A stretch of 64,000 bases of DNA from Mesorhizobium onobrychidis (GTDB lineage Bacteria > Pseudomonadota > Alphaproteobacteria > Rhizobiales > Rhizobiaceae): positions 5,189,501 to 5,253,500 of the forward strand of contig NZ_CP062229.1 in the NCBI RefSeq assembly GCF_024707545.1. The letters run 5' to 3'. The notes under the pieces were generated by a model. That model did not search any database. It was given only the letters and a program-made list of their open reading frames with translations, and was not told the DNA's origin. Position numbers and translations under genes: made by a program. Position 1 is the first letter of the stretch. Each line of letters opens with the position of its first letter. Below are positions 26,450 to 35,384 of this stretch, piece by piece.

Positions 26450-27490
26450 AGTCGCCAGGGGCAGCGCTGGCGCTGAGCGCCGGTGATCCATCCGGCGTTG
26501 GGCCGGAAATCGCCATTGCCGCCTGGCAGGCGCGCGACAGCGCCGGTGTGCCGCCCTTCTATCTTATAGCCGATCCGGCTTATAGCCGATCCGGCGCTGA
26601 TTGCCGCACGGGCGCGCCTGCTCGGCGCCGATGTGCCAATCACGGAGACAGTGCCAGCCCAAGCGGAGCGCGTCTTTGAGCGCGCCCTGCCCGTCATGCC
26701 GCTTGCCGCCCGCTTCGTCGACGACCCCGGCCGGCCGGACCCGGCCAATGCCGCCGGCATCATCGAGGCTATCGACCGCGCTGTTGACGACTGCCTTGGC
26801 GGTCGCGCAGCGGCGGTCGTTACGTGCCCGATCGCCAAGAAGCCGCTCTATGATGCCGGCTCCCGTTTTCCCGGTCACACTGAGTATCTGGCGCATCTGG
26901 CGACGCTCCACACCGGCGCACAAGCAATGCCGGTGATGATGCTTGCCGGTCCCGAGTTGCGCACGGTTCCGGTCACCATCCACATTGCGCTGCGCGAGGT
27001 GCCGAAAGCGCTGACGACGGATTTGATCGTCGCGACCGCCCGCATCACCGCCGCCGACCTCGAATATCGTTTCGGCATTGCCAAGCCGCGGCTTGCCGTT
27101 GCCGGCCTCAACCCGCATGCCGGCGAAGGCGGCGCGATGGGCGCCGAGGACGAGCGCATCATCCGCCCGGCGATCGAAAGGCTGAGGGCGGAGGGCATCG
27201 ACGCTTTCGGGCCGCTGCCGGCCGACACGCTGTTCCACGCCCGCGCCCGAGCCGGCTACGATGTGGCGCTGTGCATGTATCACGATCAGGCGCTGATCCC
27301 GGCTAAGGCGCTGGCGTTCGACGAGGCGGTCAACGTTACGCTCGGCCTACCCTTCATCCGCACTTCACCCGATCACGGCACCGCTTTCGATATCGCCGGC
27401 AAGGGCATAGCCCGGGCCGACAGCCTGATCGCGGCGCTCAGGCTCGCCCGCAGGCTTGCCGACATCGGGGCGAAGGCTGCCGCCGCATGA
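26446..27490 (+). pseudogene. pdxA: 4-hydroxythreonine-4-phosphate dehydrogenase, broken by a tandem duplication
   Basis: PdxA oxidises 4-phosphohydroxy-threonine in de novo pyridoxal phosphate synthesis. The diagnostic N terminus (ALALSAGDPSGVGPEIAIAA) and the rest ([60 protein letters not shown]) are both present but in different frames. A 16-base tandem duplication at 26564-26595 shifts the frame after FYLIADPA. Removing one copy restores a single frame into [19 protein letters not shown]. The gene also lacks ATG/GTG/TTG: the only fitting start is CTG at 26446, overlapping the surA stop. An internal ATG at 26633 would give 285 residues without the N-terminal substrate loop. Confidence 0.9.
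26564..26595. repeat. 16-bp perfect tandem duplication inside pdxA
   Basis: TTATAGCCGATCCGGC occurs twice with nothing between (26564-26579 and 26580-26595). The length is not a multiple of three, so it shifts the pdxA frame. Confidence 0.95.
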
Positions 27491-27512
27491 GGCTTTGCAT
27501 GAGAGCGGTCGC

Positions 27513-28352
27513 ATGAGCACCGACGGGCTGCCGCCGTTACGCGCGGTGATCGAACGCCATGGGTTGCAGGCGAAAAAGGCGCTCGGCCAGAATTTTCTGC
27601 TCGACCTCAACCTGACCGGCAAGATCGCGCGCGCCGCCGGCGATCTGACGGACGCCACGGTGATCGAGGTCGGTCCGGGTCCCGGCGGCCTAACCCGGGC
27701 GCTGCTTTCCCACGGCGCTGGTCGGGTCATCGCCATCGAGCGGGACGAGCGCTGCATGGCAGCGCTCGCAGAGGTGTCAGACCACTATCCGGGCCGGCTC
27801 GAGACCATTGCCGGCGATGCGCTAAAGACGGATTTTGCAGCGCTTGCCAAAAGGGCGCATGGGGGCAATGGATCTGTGAGGATCGTCGCCAACCTGCCCT
27901 ACAATATCGGCACCGAACTTTTGATACGCTGGCTGACCGTCGCCGAGTGGCCGCCCTTCTACGCATCGATGACGCTGATGTTCCAGCGCGAGGTGGCCGA
28001 GCGCATCGTCGCCCGCCCCGGCAGCGATGCCTATGGCCGGCTTGGCGTGCTGGCAGGCTGGCGGACGGAGGCAAAAATCGCTTTCGACGTGCCGCCGCAA
28101 GCGTTCACGCCGCCGCCCAAGGTGGTGTCGTCGGTGGTGCATCTGGTGCCGCGGGCAAGTCCCCTGCCCACCGAGGTCAAGAAACTCAGCCGCGTCACCG
28201 AAGCGGCCTTCGGCCAGCGCCGTAAAATGCTGCGGCAGAGCGTCAAGAGCCTCGGCGGCGAAGCCCTGCTCAGCCGCGCCGGCATCGACCCGACGCGGCG
28301 GGCGGAAACCTTGAGCGTCGAGGAATTCGTGCGACTGACCAACGCGGTGTGA
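27513..28352 (+). CDS. rsmA: 16S rRNA (adenine(1518)-N6/adenine(1519)-N6)-dimethyltransferase
   Basis: A 279-residue KsgA/RsmA that dimethylates two adjacent adenines in helix 45 of 16S rRNA, late in 30S assembly. It has [20 protein letters not shown] at the N terminus, the SAM-binding [15 protein letters not shown], the acidic IAIERDERC, and the catalytic [11 protein letters not shown] near residue 130. The C-terminal small domain follows. The ATG at 27513 gives a usual length. It lies 23 bases after pdxA; the surA-pdxA-rsmA order is conserved. Confidence 0.95.
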   Translation: MSTDGLPPLRAVIERHGLQAKKALGQNFLLDLNLTGKIARAAGDLTDATVIEVGPGPGGLTRALLSHGAGRVIAIERDERCMAALAEVSDHYPGRLETIAGDALKTDFAALAKRAHGGNGSVRIVANLPYNIGTELLIRWLTVAEWPPFYASMTLMFQREVAERIVARPGSDAYGRLGVLAGWRTEAKIAFDVPPQAFTPPPKVVSSVVHLVPRASPLPTEVKKLSRVTEAAFGQRRKMLRQSVKSLGGEALLSRAGIDPTRRAETLSVEEFVRLTNAV

Positions 28353-28366
28353 TTGCATAGGTCCTC

Positions 28367-28553
28367 CCTTCTCCCCTTGTGGGAGAAGGTGGATCGGCGC
28401 GACAGCGCCGAGACGGATGAGGGGTGTTGGAAGAAACTCGACCTAGAAAAATTGAATGATTTTAGTCGCTTACATCCTCAAGGTGGCGATCCTGCCAACA
28501 CCCCTCATCCGACCGAGCTTCGCTCGGCCACCTTCTCGCACAAGGGGAGAAGG
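28367..28553. repeat. Large imperfect palindrome, family C
   Basis: Two arms of about 60 bases (28367-28430 and 28495-28553) are near-complementary: CCTTCTCCCCTTGTG... matches the reverse complement of ...CACAAGGGGAGAAGG, and ATGAGGGGTGTTGG matches CCAACACCCCTCAT. Each arm contains its own small hairpin. About 64 bases lie between. It sits between convergent rsmA and gmk and could fold into a long structure acting as a two-way terminator. Confidence 0.8.
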
Positions 28554-28565
28554 AAAGGACGCTAG

Positions 28566-29240
28566 CTAATCCGTCTTCTCGTCGAGCAACCCCGAGACGA
28601 AATCGAACAGGCCGGGCCGGCGATCGCGTCTGAGCCGCTCGGCGGTGACAATGCCGCGCACCTCGGCGAAGGCACGGTCGAGATCATCGTTGATGATGAC
28701 GAAATCATATTCCTTCCAGTGCTCGATCTCGTTGCGGGCGTTCTTCAGACGCGTCTCGATCACCGATTCCTGGTCCTCGGCGCGGCGCTTCAGCCGCGCC
28801 TTCAATTCTTTCATCGAGGGCGGCAGGATGAAAATCGAGACGATGTCGGCGCGCATTTTCTCCTTGAGCTGCTGGGCGCCCTGCCAGTCGATGTCGAACA
28901 GCATGTCGCGGCCCTGTGCCAGCGCCAGTTCGGCCGGTTCACGCGGCGTCGCATAGCAATTGCCATGCACTTCGGCCCATTCGAGCAGCTCGTCTGAATC
29001 GCGCAGCCGCTCGAACTCGCGCATGGTGCGGAAATGATAGTGGACGCCCTCGATCTCGCTGCCGCGGCGTGGCCGCGTGGTGACGGAGACCGACAGTTCG
29101 AGACTGGAATCGCTCTCCAGAATATTGCGCGCGATCGTCGACTTGCCGGCGCCGGACGGCGACGACAGCACGAGCATCAAACCCCGGCGGCGAATGCGGG
29201 AACCCAAATCCCTGGCAACCATAGGCTCCTTGGCGACCAT
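28566..29240 (-). CDS. gmk: Guanylate kinase
   Basis: A 224-residue kinase that converts GMP to GDP. After a short N-terminal extension, the P-loop is [11 protein letters not shown], followed by [19 protein letters not shown] (GMP-binding) and [16 protein letters not shown] (Walker B-like). The lid and adenine-binding parts follow. I choose the ATG at 29240; a longer reading to 29342 would overlap yicC. It starts 5 bases after the yicC stop, the conserved yicC-gmk pair. Confidence 0.95.
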   Translation of the reverse strand: MVAKEPMVARDLGSRIRRRGLMLVLSSPSGAGKSTIARNILESDSSLELSVSVTTRPRRGSEIEGVHYHFRTMREFERLRDSDELLEWAEVHGNCYATPREPAELALAQGRDMLFDIDWQGAQQLKEKMRADIVSIFILPPSMKELKARLKRRAEDQESVIETRLKNARNEIEHWKEYDFVIINDDLDRAFAEVRGIVTAERLRRDRRPGLFDFVSGLLDEKTD

Positions 29241-29245
29241 CAGGG

Positions 29246-30136
29246 TTACTCCAGATTCTGGACCTGTTCGCGAAACTGGTCGACGACCGCCTTCAGTTCC
29301 AGCCCTATGGCGGTGACCGCAGCGGCATTCGACTTCGAACACAGCGTATTCGATTCGCGGTTGAATTCCTGCGCCAGAAAATCGAGCTTGCGACCGATGG
29401 CGCCGCCGCCTGCCAGCAGCACCCGGCCGGACGCCACATGCGTCTTCAGCCGGTCGATCTCCTCGCGGATGTCGGCCTTGGTGGCCAGGAACGCCGCTTC
29501 CATATGCAACCGGCTGGCGTCGAGATTGGCGGAGGCATCCATCAGCAGCCGAACCTGCTCGGCAATCCGTTCGCGGATCACCGCCGGCTCGCGCGACGGA
29601 TCGGCCTCGGCGCGCAGCGTCAGCGCCTCGATAGCGTCGATATGGCCGGACAGTAGCGAGCGCAGGGCGGCGCCCTCGCCCTGCCGTGCCTGCTCCAGCC
29701 CTCCCAGCGCCACTTCGAGCGCCGAGAGAATCGCGCTGTCGAGCGCCGCCCGCGCCTCTTCGGTCTCGGTGGTTTCGGGGATGTCGAGCACGCCGCGTAG
29801 CGAAAGCAGCCCGTCGGCTGTCGCAGGCGCCGCGCCGAACTGCTCCTGCAGCCGCTTGGCCAGCCCCGCCAGATCCCTAAGGAAGGCCTCGTTGACCACT
29901 GGCTGCGCCTGCTGGCCGGCGGCGCGGCCGACGGTCAGCGTTGCCTGGAAATTGCCGCGCGCAAAGCGCTTTTGCACCGTCTGCCTGACGGCCGGCTCCA
30001 GTCGCTCGATGCCCTGCGGCAGCCGCAGCCTGACCTCGACGCTCTTGCCGTTGACCGACTTGGCCTCCCAGGCGATCGACGTGCCGTCATGTTCGGCGAC
30101 GGCCCGCGCAAAACCGGTCATGCTCTGCAAATTCAT
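29246..30136 (-). CDS. yicC: YicC family protein (stress-associated endoribonuclease family)
   Basis: A 296-residue protein starting [20 protein letters not shown], the diagnostic YicC opening (SMTGFA). The N-terminal YicC domain and the C-terminal DUF1732 domain ([20 protein letters not shown]) are both complete. In E. coli YicC is an endoribonuclease that affects small-RNA decay; the same role here is assumed by family only. It is followed 5 bases later by gmk and preceded by mltG, an order common in alphaproteobacteria. Confidence 0.93.
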   Translation of the reverse strand: MNLQSMTGFARAVAEHDGTSIAWEAKSVNGKSVEVRLRLPQGIERLEPAVRQTVQKRFARGNFQATLTVGRAAGQQAQPVVNEAFLRDLAGLAKRLQEQFGAAPATADGLLSLRGVLDIPETTETEEARAALDSAILSALEVALGGLEQARQGEGAALRSLLSGHIDAIEALTLRAEADPSREPAVIRERIAEQVRLLMDASANLDASRLHMEAAFLATKADIREEIDRLKTHVASGRVLLAGGGAIGRKLDFLAQEFNRESNTLCSKSNAAAVTAIGLELKAVVDQFREQVQNLE

Positions 30137-30156
30137 GATACCCTTGCTTCCCCCTG

Positions 30157-30196
30157 GCGCATGATCCCGGAAGCGGTTCCGGGCCAGATCATGCGC
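30157..30196. repeat. RIME-like palindromic repeat, family A, copy 3
   Basis: GCGCATGATC / GATCATGCGC arms enclose CCGGAA-GCGG-TTCCGG. It lies between mltG and yicC, so it is transcribed within that operon. Confidence 0.7.
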
Positions 30197-30315
30197 GGCT
30201 TCAAAATGCCGGAGCGCCTCTTCGCGCCGGATCGGACGCAGACGCTCCTGATCACAAAATCAGCACGTCCGCCGCCGTCAACGAATCGGAGGGACGATCC
30301 CAGAACCGTCCGGCG

Positions 30316-31542
30316 CTACTGCGCCGCCGCTCCCGCATCGCCATCGCCGCCGTCAACCGGCGCATCGGTCTGACCTTCCACCTTGGCGGCGTCGGCCTTG
30401 TCAGCACCGGCCTTGGCGGCTTCATCGGCCAGCTTCTTCTGCAGCGCCCGGTAACGGGCGACGTTCTCATTGTGCTCGGCGAGCGTCGCGGCAAAGACGT
30501 GACCGCCGGTGCCATCGGCGACGAAATAGAGGTCGTCGGTCTTCGACGGGTTGGCTACCGCCTCCAGCGCCGCTCGGCCGGGATTGGCGATCGGCGTCGG
30601 CGGCAGGCCATTGATCAGATAGGTGTTGTAGGGCGTCGGCTTCTTGATGTCCGACTGGTAGATCGGGCGGTCGGCGGGTTTGCCCTTGCCGCCGAACAGG
30701 CCGTAGATAATGGTCGGATCGGACTGCAGCCGCATGCCCTTGGCCAGCCGGTTGAGGAAGACGGCGGCGACCCGTGAGCGTTCGTCGCCCTTGCCCGTCT
30801 CCTTCTCGACGATCGAAGCCAGGATGACGAAGTCGTCGACATTGGCCAGAGGCAGATCGGGGGCGCGCCGCTGCCAGACATCCTGGACCAGCTTCTTCTG
30901 ATTCGCCAAAAGCTTCTCGACCATCTGCTGGCGTGTCGCGCCGCGGGTGAAACGCAGCGTGTCGGTGGCAAGGCTGCCCTCGGGTGGAATGGTCGCCGGC
31001 ATATCGCCGTCGAGCGCTGCCTGATCGGCGATGCGCTGCAGCGCCTGCTCGACCGTCAGTCCCTCGGGGACGGTCAGCGAATACATCACCGACTTGCCGC
31101 TCTTCAGCAACTCCATGATGTCGCGCATGGAGGCCTGCGGCTTGATCTCGTATTCCCCGGCCTTCAGTTCCGAATCATTGCCAAAGGCACGCACGCCAAG
31201 GCGGAAGATGCGCGCGTCGCTGATCAGTCCACGCCGCTCGAGCTGCTCTGCAATTTCCTGGACGCCGGTGTTCGGCTTGACCAGGAAGGTGTCGGCATTG
31301 GCCGACGGGCCGGGCTCGTTGAATTCCTGCTTACCGAAATACAATGCAAAACCGGCCGCCAGAACCAACAGCATCACCAAGGAGATGACGAAGTTCATGA
31401 ACACGACGAACTGGCTGCGCGAGGCGCGCGAGCGCTTGGGCGGCGGCGTGCCGGCTTCAGGCCGCAATGCTTCGCTGGCCGTCTTCGGCACGATCGGACC
31501 CGACGGTGCGGACCGTTGCCCGAATTCCCCGTTCGTGTTCAT
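30316..31542 (-). CDS. mltG: Endolytic transglycosylase MltG
   Basis: A 408-residue YceG-like enzyme that cleaves nascent peptidoglycan at the inner membrane and ends glycan strand growth. It has a cytoplasmic Pro/Arg-rich tail (1-45), one transmembrane helix (46-70), a LysM-like region, and the catalytic YceG domain with ASIVEKETGKGDERSRVAAV, which contains the active-site Glu, then MRLQSDPTIIYGL and NTYLINGLPPTPIANPG. The C-terminal 50 residues are Ala/Asp-rich and disordered. It follows fabF in the same orientation. Confidence 0.94.
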   Translation of the reverse strand: MNTNGEFGQRSAPSGPIVPKTASEALRPEAGTPPPKRSRASRSQFVVFMNFVISLVMLLVLAAGFALYFGKQEFNEPGPSANADTFLVKPNTGVQEIAEQLERRGLISDARIFRLGVRAFGNDSELKAGEYEIKPQASMRDIMELLKSGKSVMYSLTVPEGLTVEQALQRIADQAALDGDMPATIPPEGSLATDTLRFTRGATRQQMVEKLLANQKKLVQDVWQRRAPDLPLANVDDFVILASIVEKETGKGDERSRVAAVFLNRLAKGMRLQSDPTIIYGLFGGKGKPADRPIYQSDIKKPTPYNTYLINGLPPTPIANPGRAALEAVANPSKTDDLYFVADGTGGHVFAATLAEHNENVARYRALQKKLADEAAKAGADKADAAKVEGQTDAPVDGGDGDAGAAAQ

Positions 31543-31644
31543 GGCGCCCTACCGTTTGGTCTTGCAACGAATCCCCTTGGGCAGAGTAGGGGCGAATATG
31601 GCAAAATTGACGGCACGCATACACTGTGCCGGCCGGCGGACCGG

Positions 31645-32907
31645 TCAGCCATTGTAGCGCTGGAAGACCAGGGAGGCGTTGGTGCCGCCGAAGCCGAAGG
31701 AATTGGACAGCGCCACGTCGATCTGGCGGGCGCGCGGCTTGTGCGGCACCAGGTCGATCGCCGTTTCGCGCTCTGGGTTGTCGAGATTGATGGTGGCCGG
31801 CGCGATGTTGTCGCGAATCGCGAGGATCGAAAAGATCGCCTCGGCGGCGCCCGCCGCACCCAGGAGATGGCCTATCGACGATTTGGTCGACGACATCGAT
31901 ATTTTCGACGCGGCGTTGCCTACCAGCCGCTCGACGGCGCCGAGCTCGATCGTGTCGGCCATGGTCGAGGTGCCGTGCGCGTTGATGTAGTCGACGTCTG
32001 CGGGCGTCAGCTTGGCCCGGTTCAGCGCCGCAACCATGCAGCGGAAGGCGCCGTCGCCATCTTCGGCCGGCGCGGTGATGTGATAGGCATCGCCGGTCAG
32101 GCCGTAACCGGTGACCTCGGCATAGATCTTGGCGCCGCGTGCCTTGGCGTGTTCCAGTTCCTCCAGAATGACGACGCCGGCGCCCTCGCCCATGACGAAG
32201 CCGTCGCGGTCGCGGTCATAGGGACGCGAGGCCGTTTCCGGAGCGTCGTTGCGGTCGGTGGACAGCGCACGGCAGGCTGCGAAACCGGCGATCGACAGCC
32301 GCGTCACCGGCGCCTCGGTGCCGCCCGCGACCATCACGTCGGCATCGCCCCACATGATCAGTCGAGCGGCATCGCCGATGGCATGCGCGCCGGTGGAGCA
32401 TGCGGTGACGACGGCGTGGTTGGGGCCTTTCAGCCCATGCCGGATCGAAACCTGGCCGGAGACGAGATTGATGATCTGGCCGGGGATGAAGAACGGGCTG
32501 ATGCGGCGCGGACCGCGCTCCTTCAGGATCATCGCGTTCTCGGCGATGCCTTCGATGCCGCCGATGCCGGAGCCGATCAGCACGCCGGTGGCGCACTGCT
32601 CCTCATGCGACTTCGGCGCCCACCCGGAATCCTTCAGCGCCTCGTCGGCGGCCGCGATCCCGTACAGGATGAAGTCGCCGATTTTGCGCAGTTCCTTCGG
32701 CTCGAGAACGGCCTCGGGATTGAAGGTGGCGTTCTCACCATTGCCGCGGGGAATGACGTGGGCGACCTTGCAGGCAAGATCCTCCACCTCGAACTCGGTG
32801 ATGCGCTTGGCTGCGCTGCGGCCGGTAAGAAGCTCCTTCCAGCCATGCTCGAAGCCTACGCCGAAGGGCGAAAGCAGCCCAAGGCCCGTGACGACGACAC
32901 GCCTCAT
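31645..32907 (-). CDS. fabF: Beta-ketoacyl-ACP synthase II
   Basis: A 420-residue KAS II that elongates acyl-ACP by condensation with malonyl-ACP. The catalytic triad is visible: Cys in TACSTGAHAIGDA near residue 168, His in YINAHGTST near 310, and His in SSIGHLLGAAGA near 345. The N terminus MRRVVVTGLGLLSPFGVG is standard. It follows acpP by 34 bases; acpP-fabF pairing is nearly universal. Confidence 0.97.
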   Translation of the reverse strand: MRRVVVTGLGLLSPFGVGFEHGWKELLTGRSAAKRITEFEVEDLACKVAHVIPRGNGENATFNPEAVLEPKELRKIGDFILYGIAAADEALKDSGWAPKSHEEQCATGVLIGSGIGGIEGIAENAMILKERGPRRISPFFIPGQIINLVSGQVSIRHGLKGPNHAVVTACSTGAHAIGDAARLIMWGDADVMVAGGTEAPVTRLSIAGFAACRALSTDRNDAPETASRPYDRDRDGFVMGEGAGVVILEELEHAKARGAKIYAEVTGYGLTGDAYHITAPAEDGDGAFRCMVAALNRAKLTPADVDYINAHGTSTMADTIELGAVERLVGNAASKISMSSTKSSIGHLLGAAGAAEAIFSILAIRDNIAPATINLDNPERETAIDLVPHKPRARQIDVALSNSFGFGGTNASLVFQRYNG

Positions 32908-32941
32908 CGCAGGTCCTCCTCGGTGATGACTGCAAATAGCG

Positions 32942-33178
32942 TCAGGCAGAAGCCTTATCGATGTACTTCACCGCATCGCCAACAGTCAGGATGGTTTCGG
33001 CCGCATCGTCCGGGATCTCGACGCCGAATTCTTCTTCGAACGCCATGACGAGTTCGACCGTGTCGAGACTGTCCGCGCCCAGATCATCGATGAAGCTCGC
33101 CTGCTCCGTCACCTTGTCGGCATCGACGCCAAGGTGCTCGATAACGATCTTCTTGACGCGCTCTGCGGTGTCACTCAT
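32942..33178 (-). CDS. acpP: Acyl carrier protein
   Basis: A 78-residue ACP. The 4'-phosphopantetheine is attached to the Ser of [19 protein letters not shown] near residue 37. It is strongly acidic with four helices. The ATG at 33178 is used; a longer frame (98 residues) starts in non-conserved sequence. It lies between fabG and fabF, with a 189-base gap to fabG that probably holds its own promoter, since ACP is needed in large amounts. Confidence 0.97.
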   Translation of the reverse strand: MSDTAERVKKIVIEHLGVDADKVTEQASFIDDLGADSLDTVELVMAFEEEFGVEIPDDAAETILTVGDAVKYIDKASA

Positions 33179-33367
33179 TTGGGCATCCTCGTCTTTTGTT
33201 TGTCTGTCTTCGTTAGCGGGCAGAATGCCGCTAATCAAGCTGAAAGATGGTCCTGTCGGAAACGCAACGGCACCGGACCGGTTTTTGCCCGAACCGCCGG
33301 GTTGCGGGCCGCATTACACGAAAATCGGCCCGGGTCCAAGGCGAAAAGGGGTGTTTTCCCGCAACTG

Positions 33368-34105
33368 TCAAATCATCGCCATGCCGCCATTCACGTGAAT
33401 GGTCTGGCCGGTGACATAGGCAGCTTCGTTGGAAGCGAGATAGGCGACGGCGGAAGCGACTTCGGCGCTGGTGCCCATGCGCCGTGTCGGGATCGCCGCC
33501 ATGATCGCCTCTTTCTGCTTGTCGTTGAGCTTGTCGGTCATCGCCGATTCGATAAAGCCCGGGGCGACGCAGTTGACGGTGATGTTGCGGGTGGCGATCT
33601 CCTGCGCCAGCGACTTGGAAAAGCCGATCATGCCGGCCTTGGAGGCGCAGTAATTGGTCTGGCCGGGATTGCCGGTGACGCCAACCACGGAGGTGATGTT
33701 GATGATGCGGCCATGCCGGCGCCGCATCATCGGATGGGTGAGTTCGCGGGTCAGCCGGAACACGGCGGTCAGATTGACTTCGAGCACCGTATCCCAGTCG
33801 GCGTCCGCCATGCGTACGAACAGACCGTCCTTGGTGATGCCGGCATTGTTGACGAGAATGTCGACGCCTTCGAGATCGGCCTCGACCTTCTGGCCGAGCG
33901 CCTTGACCTCGTCGCGATTGGAAAGGTTCGCCGGGAACAGCTTGACCCGGTCGCCGAGTTCGGCCGCCAGCGTCTCCAGCTTTTCGACGCGGGTGCCGTG
34001 CAGGCCGACGACGGCGCCCTGCGCATGCAGCACCCTGGCGATCGCCTCGCCGATGCCTCCCGATGCGCCTGTGACGAGGGCCTTGCGGCCGGTCAATTCG
34101 AACAT
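33368..34105 (-). CDS. fabG: 3-oxoacyl-ACP reductase
   Basis: A 245-residue SDR that reduces beta-ketoacyl-ACP with NADPH. Motifs are ALVTGASGGIGEAIA (cofactor), DILVNNAGITKDG, the catalytic Tyr-Lys in NYCASKAGMIGFSKSLA, and the C-terminal GQTIHVNGGMAMI. It starts 58 bases after fabD in the fatty-acid operon. Confidence 0.96.
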   Translation of the reverse strand: MFELTGRKALVTGASGGIGEAIARVLHAQGAVVGLHGTRVEKLETLAAELGDRVKLFPANLSNRDEVKALGQKVEADLEGVDILVNNAGITKDGLFVRMADADWDTVLEVNLTAVFRLTRELTHPMMRRRHGRIINITSVVGVTGNPGQTNYCASKAGMIGFSKSLAQEIATRNITVNCVAPGFIESAMTDKLNDKQKEAIMAAIPTRRMGTSAEVASAVAYLASNEAAYVTGQTIHVNGGMAMI

Positions 34106-34163
34106 GTCTTGTCTCCTGATCTAAGAGAGAACACCCTACACGGGTGGGGCCAAATCTTGGCGG

Positions 34164-35117
34164 TTATGCGAGCGCCGCCAGCGCCGCGTCGACATCCGCC
34201 GGCGTGCCGACGGCGCCGGTGGCCATATCGCGGTTGATGCGCCGCGCCAGTCCCGACAGCACCTTGCCGGCGCCCACTTCGTAAAGCGTCGCAATGCCAT
34301 TCGCGTCGAACCATTCCACCGTTTCGCGCCAGCGCACGCGGCCGGTCACCTGTTCGACCAGGCGGCGGGCGATTGCGTCCGGATCGCTGGACGGAGTGAC
34401 CGACACATTGGAGACCACGGGCACGAACGGCGCGTTCTTCGTGACTTCGGCCAATGCCTCGCGCATGACCTCGGCCGCCGGTGCCATCAGCGCCGAATGG
34501 AAGGGCGCCGAGACCTGCAGCATCAGCGCCCGCTTGGCGCCCTTTTCCATGCACAGTCTCGCCGCCAGCTCGACCGCCGCCCTGGCGCCGGAGATCACCA
34601 GTTGGCCACCGCCATTGTCGTTGGCGATCTGGCAAACTGAATCTTTGGCTGAACCTTTGGCCGCTTCAGCGCAGGCGGCTTCGACATCGGCCTGTTCCAG
34701 CCCGATGATCGCCGCCATGGCGCCTTCACCGGCCGGCACAGCCGCCTGCATGGCATTGCCGCGGATACGCAAGAGCCGGGCCGCATCGGCGACCGAAACG
34801 AAACCGGCGGCGGCAAGTGCCGAATATTCGCCAAGCGAATGGCCGGCGACATAGGCGACCTTGTCCTTCAGCGAGAAGCCGCGCGATTCCAGTGCCCGGA
34901 TCGCGGCGAGCGATACCGCCATCAGCGCCGGCTGGGCATTGGCGGTCAGCGTCAGCGTCTCTTCCGGCCCTTCCCAGATCAGCTTCGACAGGTTTTCGCC
35001 GAGCGCGTCGTCGACCTCTTCGAAGATCTTCCGCGATTCCGGAAAGGCGTCGGCGAGGTCCTTGCCCATGCCGACAGCTTGGCTGCCCTGTCCCGGAAAG
35101 GTGAATGCAACGGCCAT
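34164..35117 (-). CDS. fabD: Malonyl-CoA:ACP transacylase
   Basis: A 317-residue transacylase that loads malonate onto ACP. It opens with AFTFPGQGSQAVGMGKDLA, and the nucleophile Ser lies in VAGHSLGEYSALAAAG near residue 93. The His partner is in the VSAPFHSALM stretch near 200. The ATG at 35117 gives the usual family length; the longer frame to 35240 adds sequence without conservation. It is the first gene of the fabD-G-acpP-F group, divergent from the sulfatase gene. Confidence 0.96.
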   Translation of the reverse strand: MAVAFTFPGQGSQAVGMGKDLADAFPESRKIFEEVDDALGENLSKLIWEGPEETLTLTANAQPALMAVSLAAIRALESRGFSLKDKVAYVAGHSLGEYSALAAAGFVSVADAARLLRIRGNAMQAAVPAGEGAMAAIIGLEQADVEAACAEAAKGSAKDSVCQIANDNGGGQLVISGARAAVELAARLCMEKGAKRALMLQVSAPFHSALMAPAAEVMREALAEVTKNAPFVPVVSNVSVTPSSDPDAIARRLVEQVTGRVRWRETVEWFDANGIATLYEVGAGKVLSGLARRINRDMATGAVGTPADVDAALAALA

Positions 35118-35384
35118 GTGTGGCTCCCAAGCGGCTGATTTTTCCTGCCTGTGACGCAAGGCGGGCGGGCAAGTCAAGTCCGCCATCGGCCCGACCCGGG
35201 CCACTCCGGCTCGGTATTGCTGGCCGAGTACCTGTTCCAAAAGGCTTTTTGTCGATCACTCATGATGAAAATCGCTCACGATTCGTTTGCTGGCTCTTCT
35301 TATTTCAGCCACAGGCGCTAGCTTTTCGTGACATATCGATGACAGCTCAATGACGCTTTTGTGTATGGTCGGGGGAATTGTAAG

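Noticed and set aside
30157..30196. Palindromes considered as CRISPR-like or IS ends
   Set aside because: Copies are single, scattered and not regularly spaced; no cas gene or transposase anywhere in the window.
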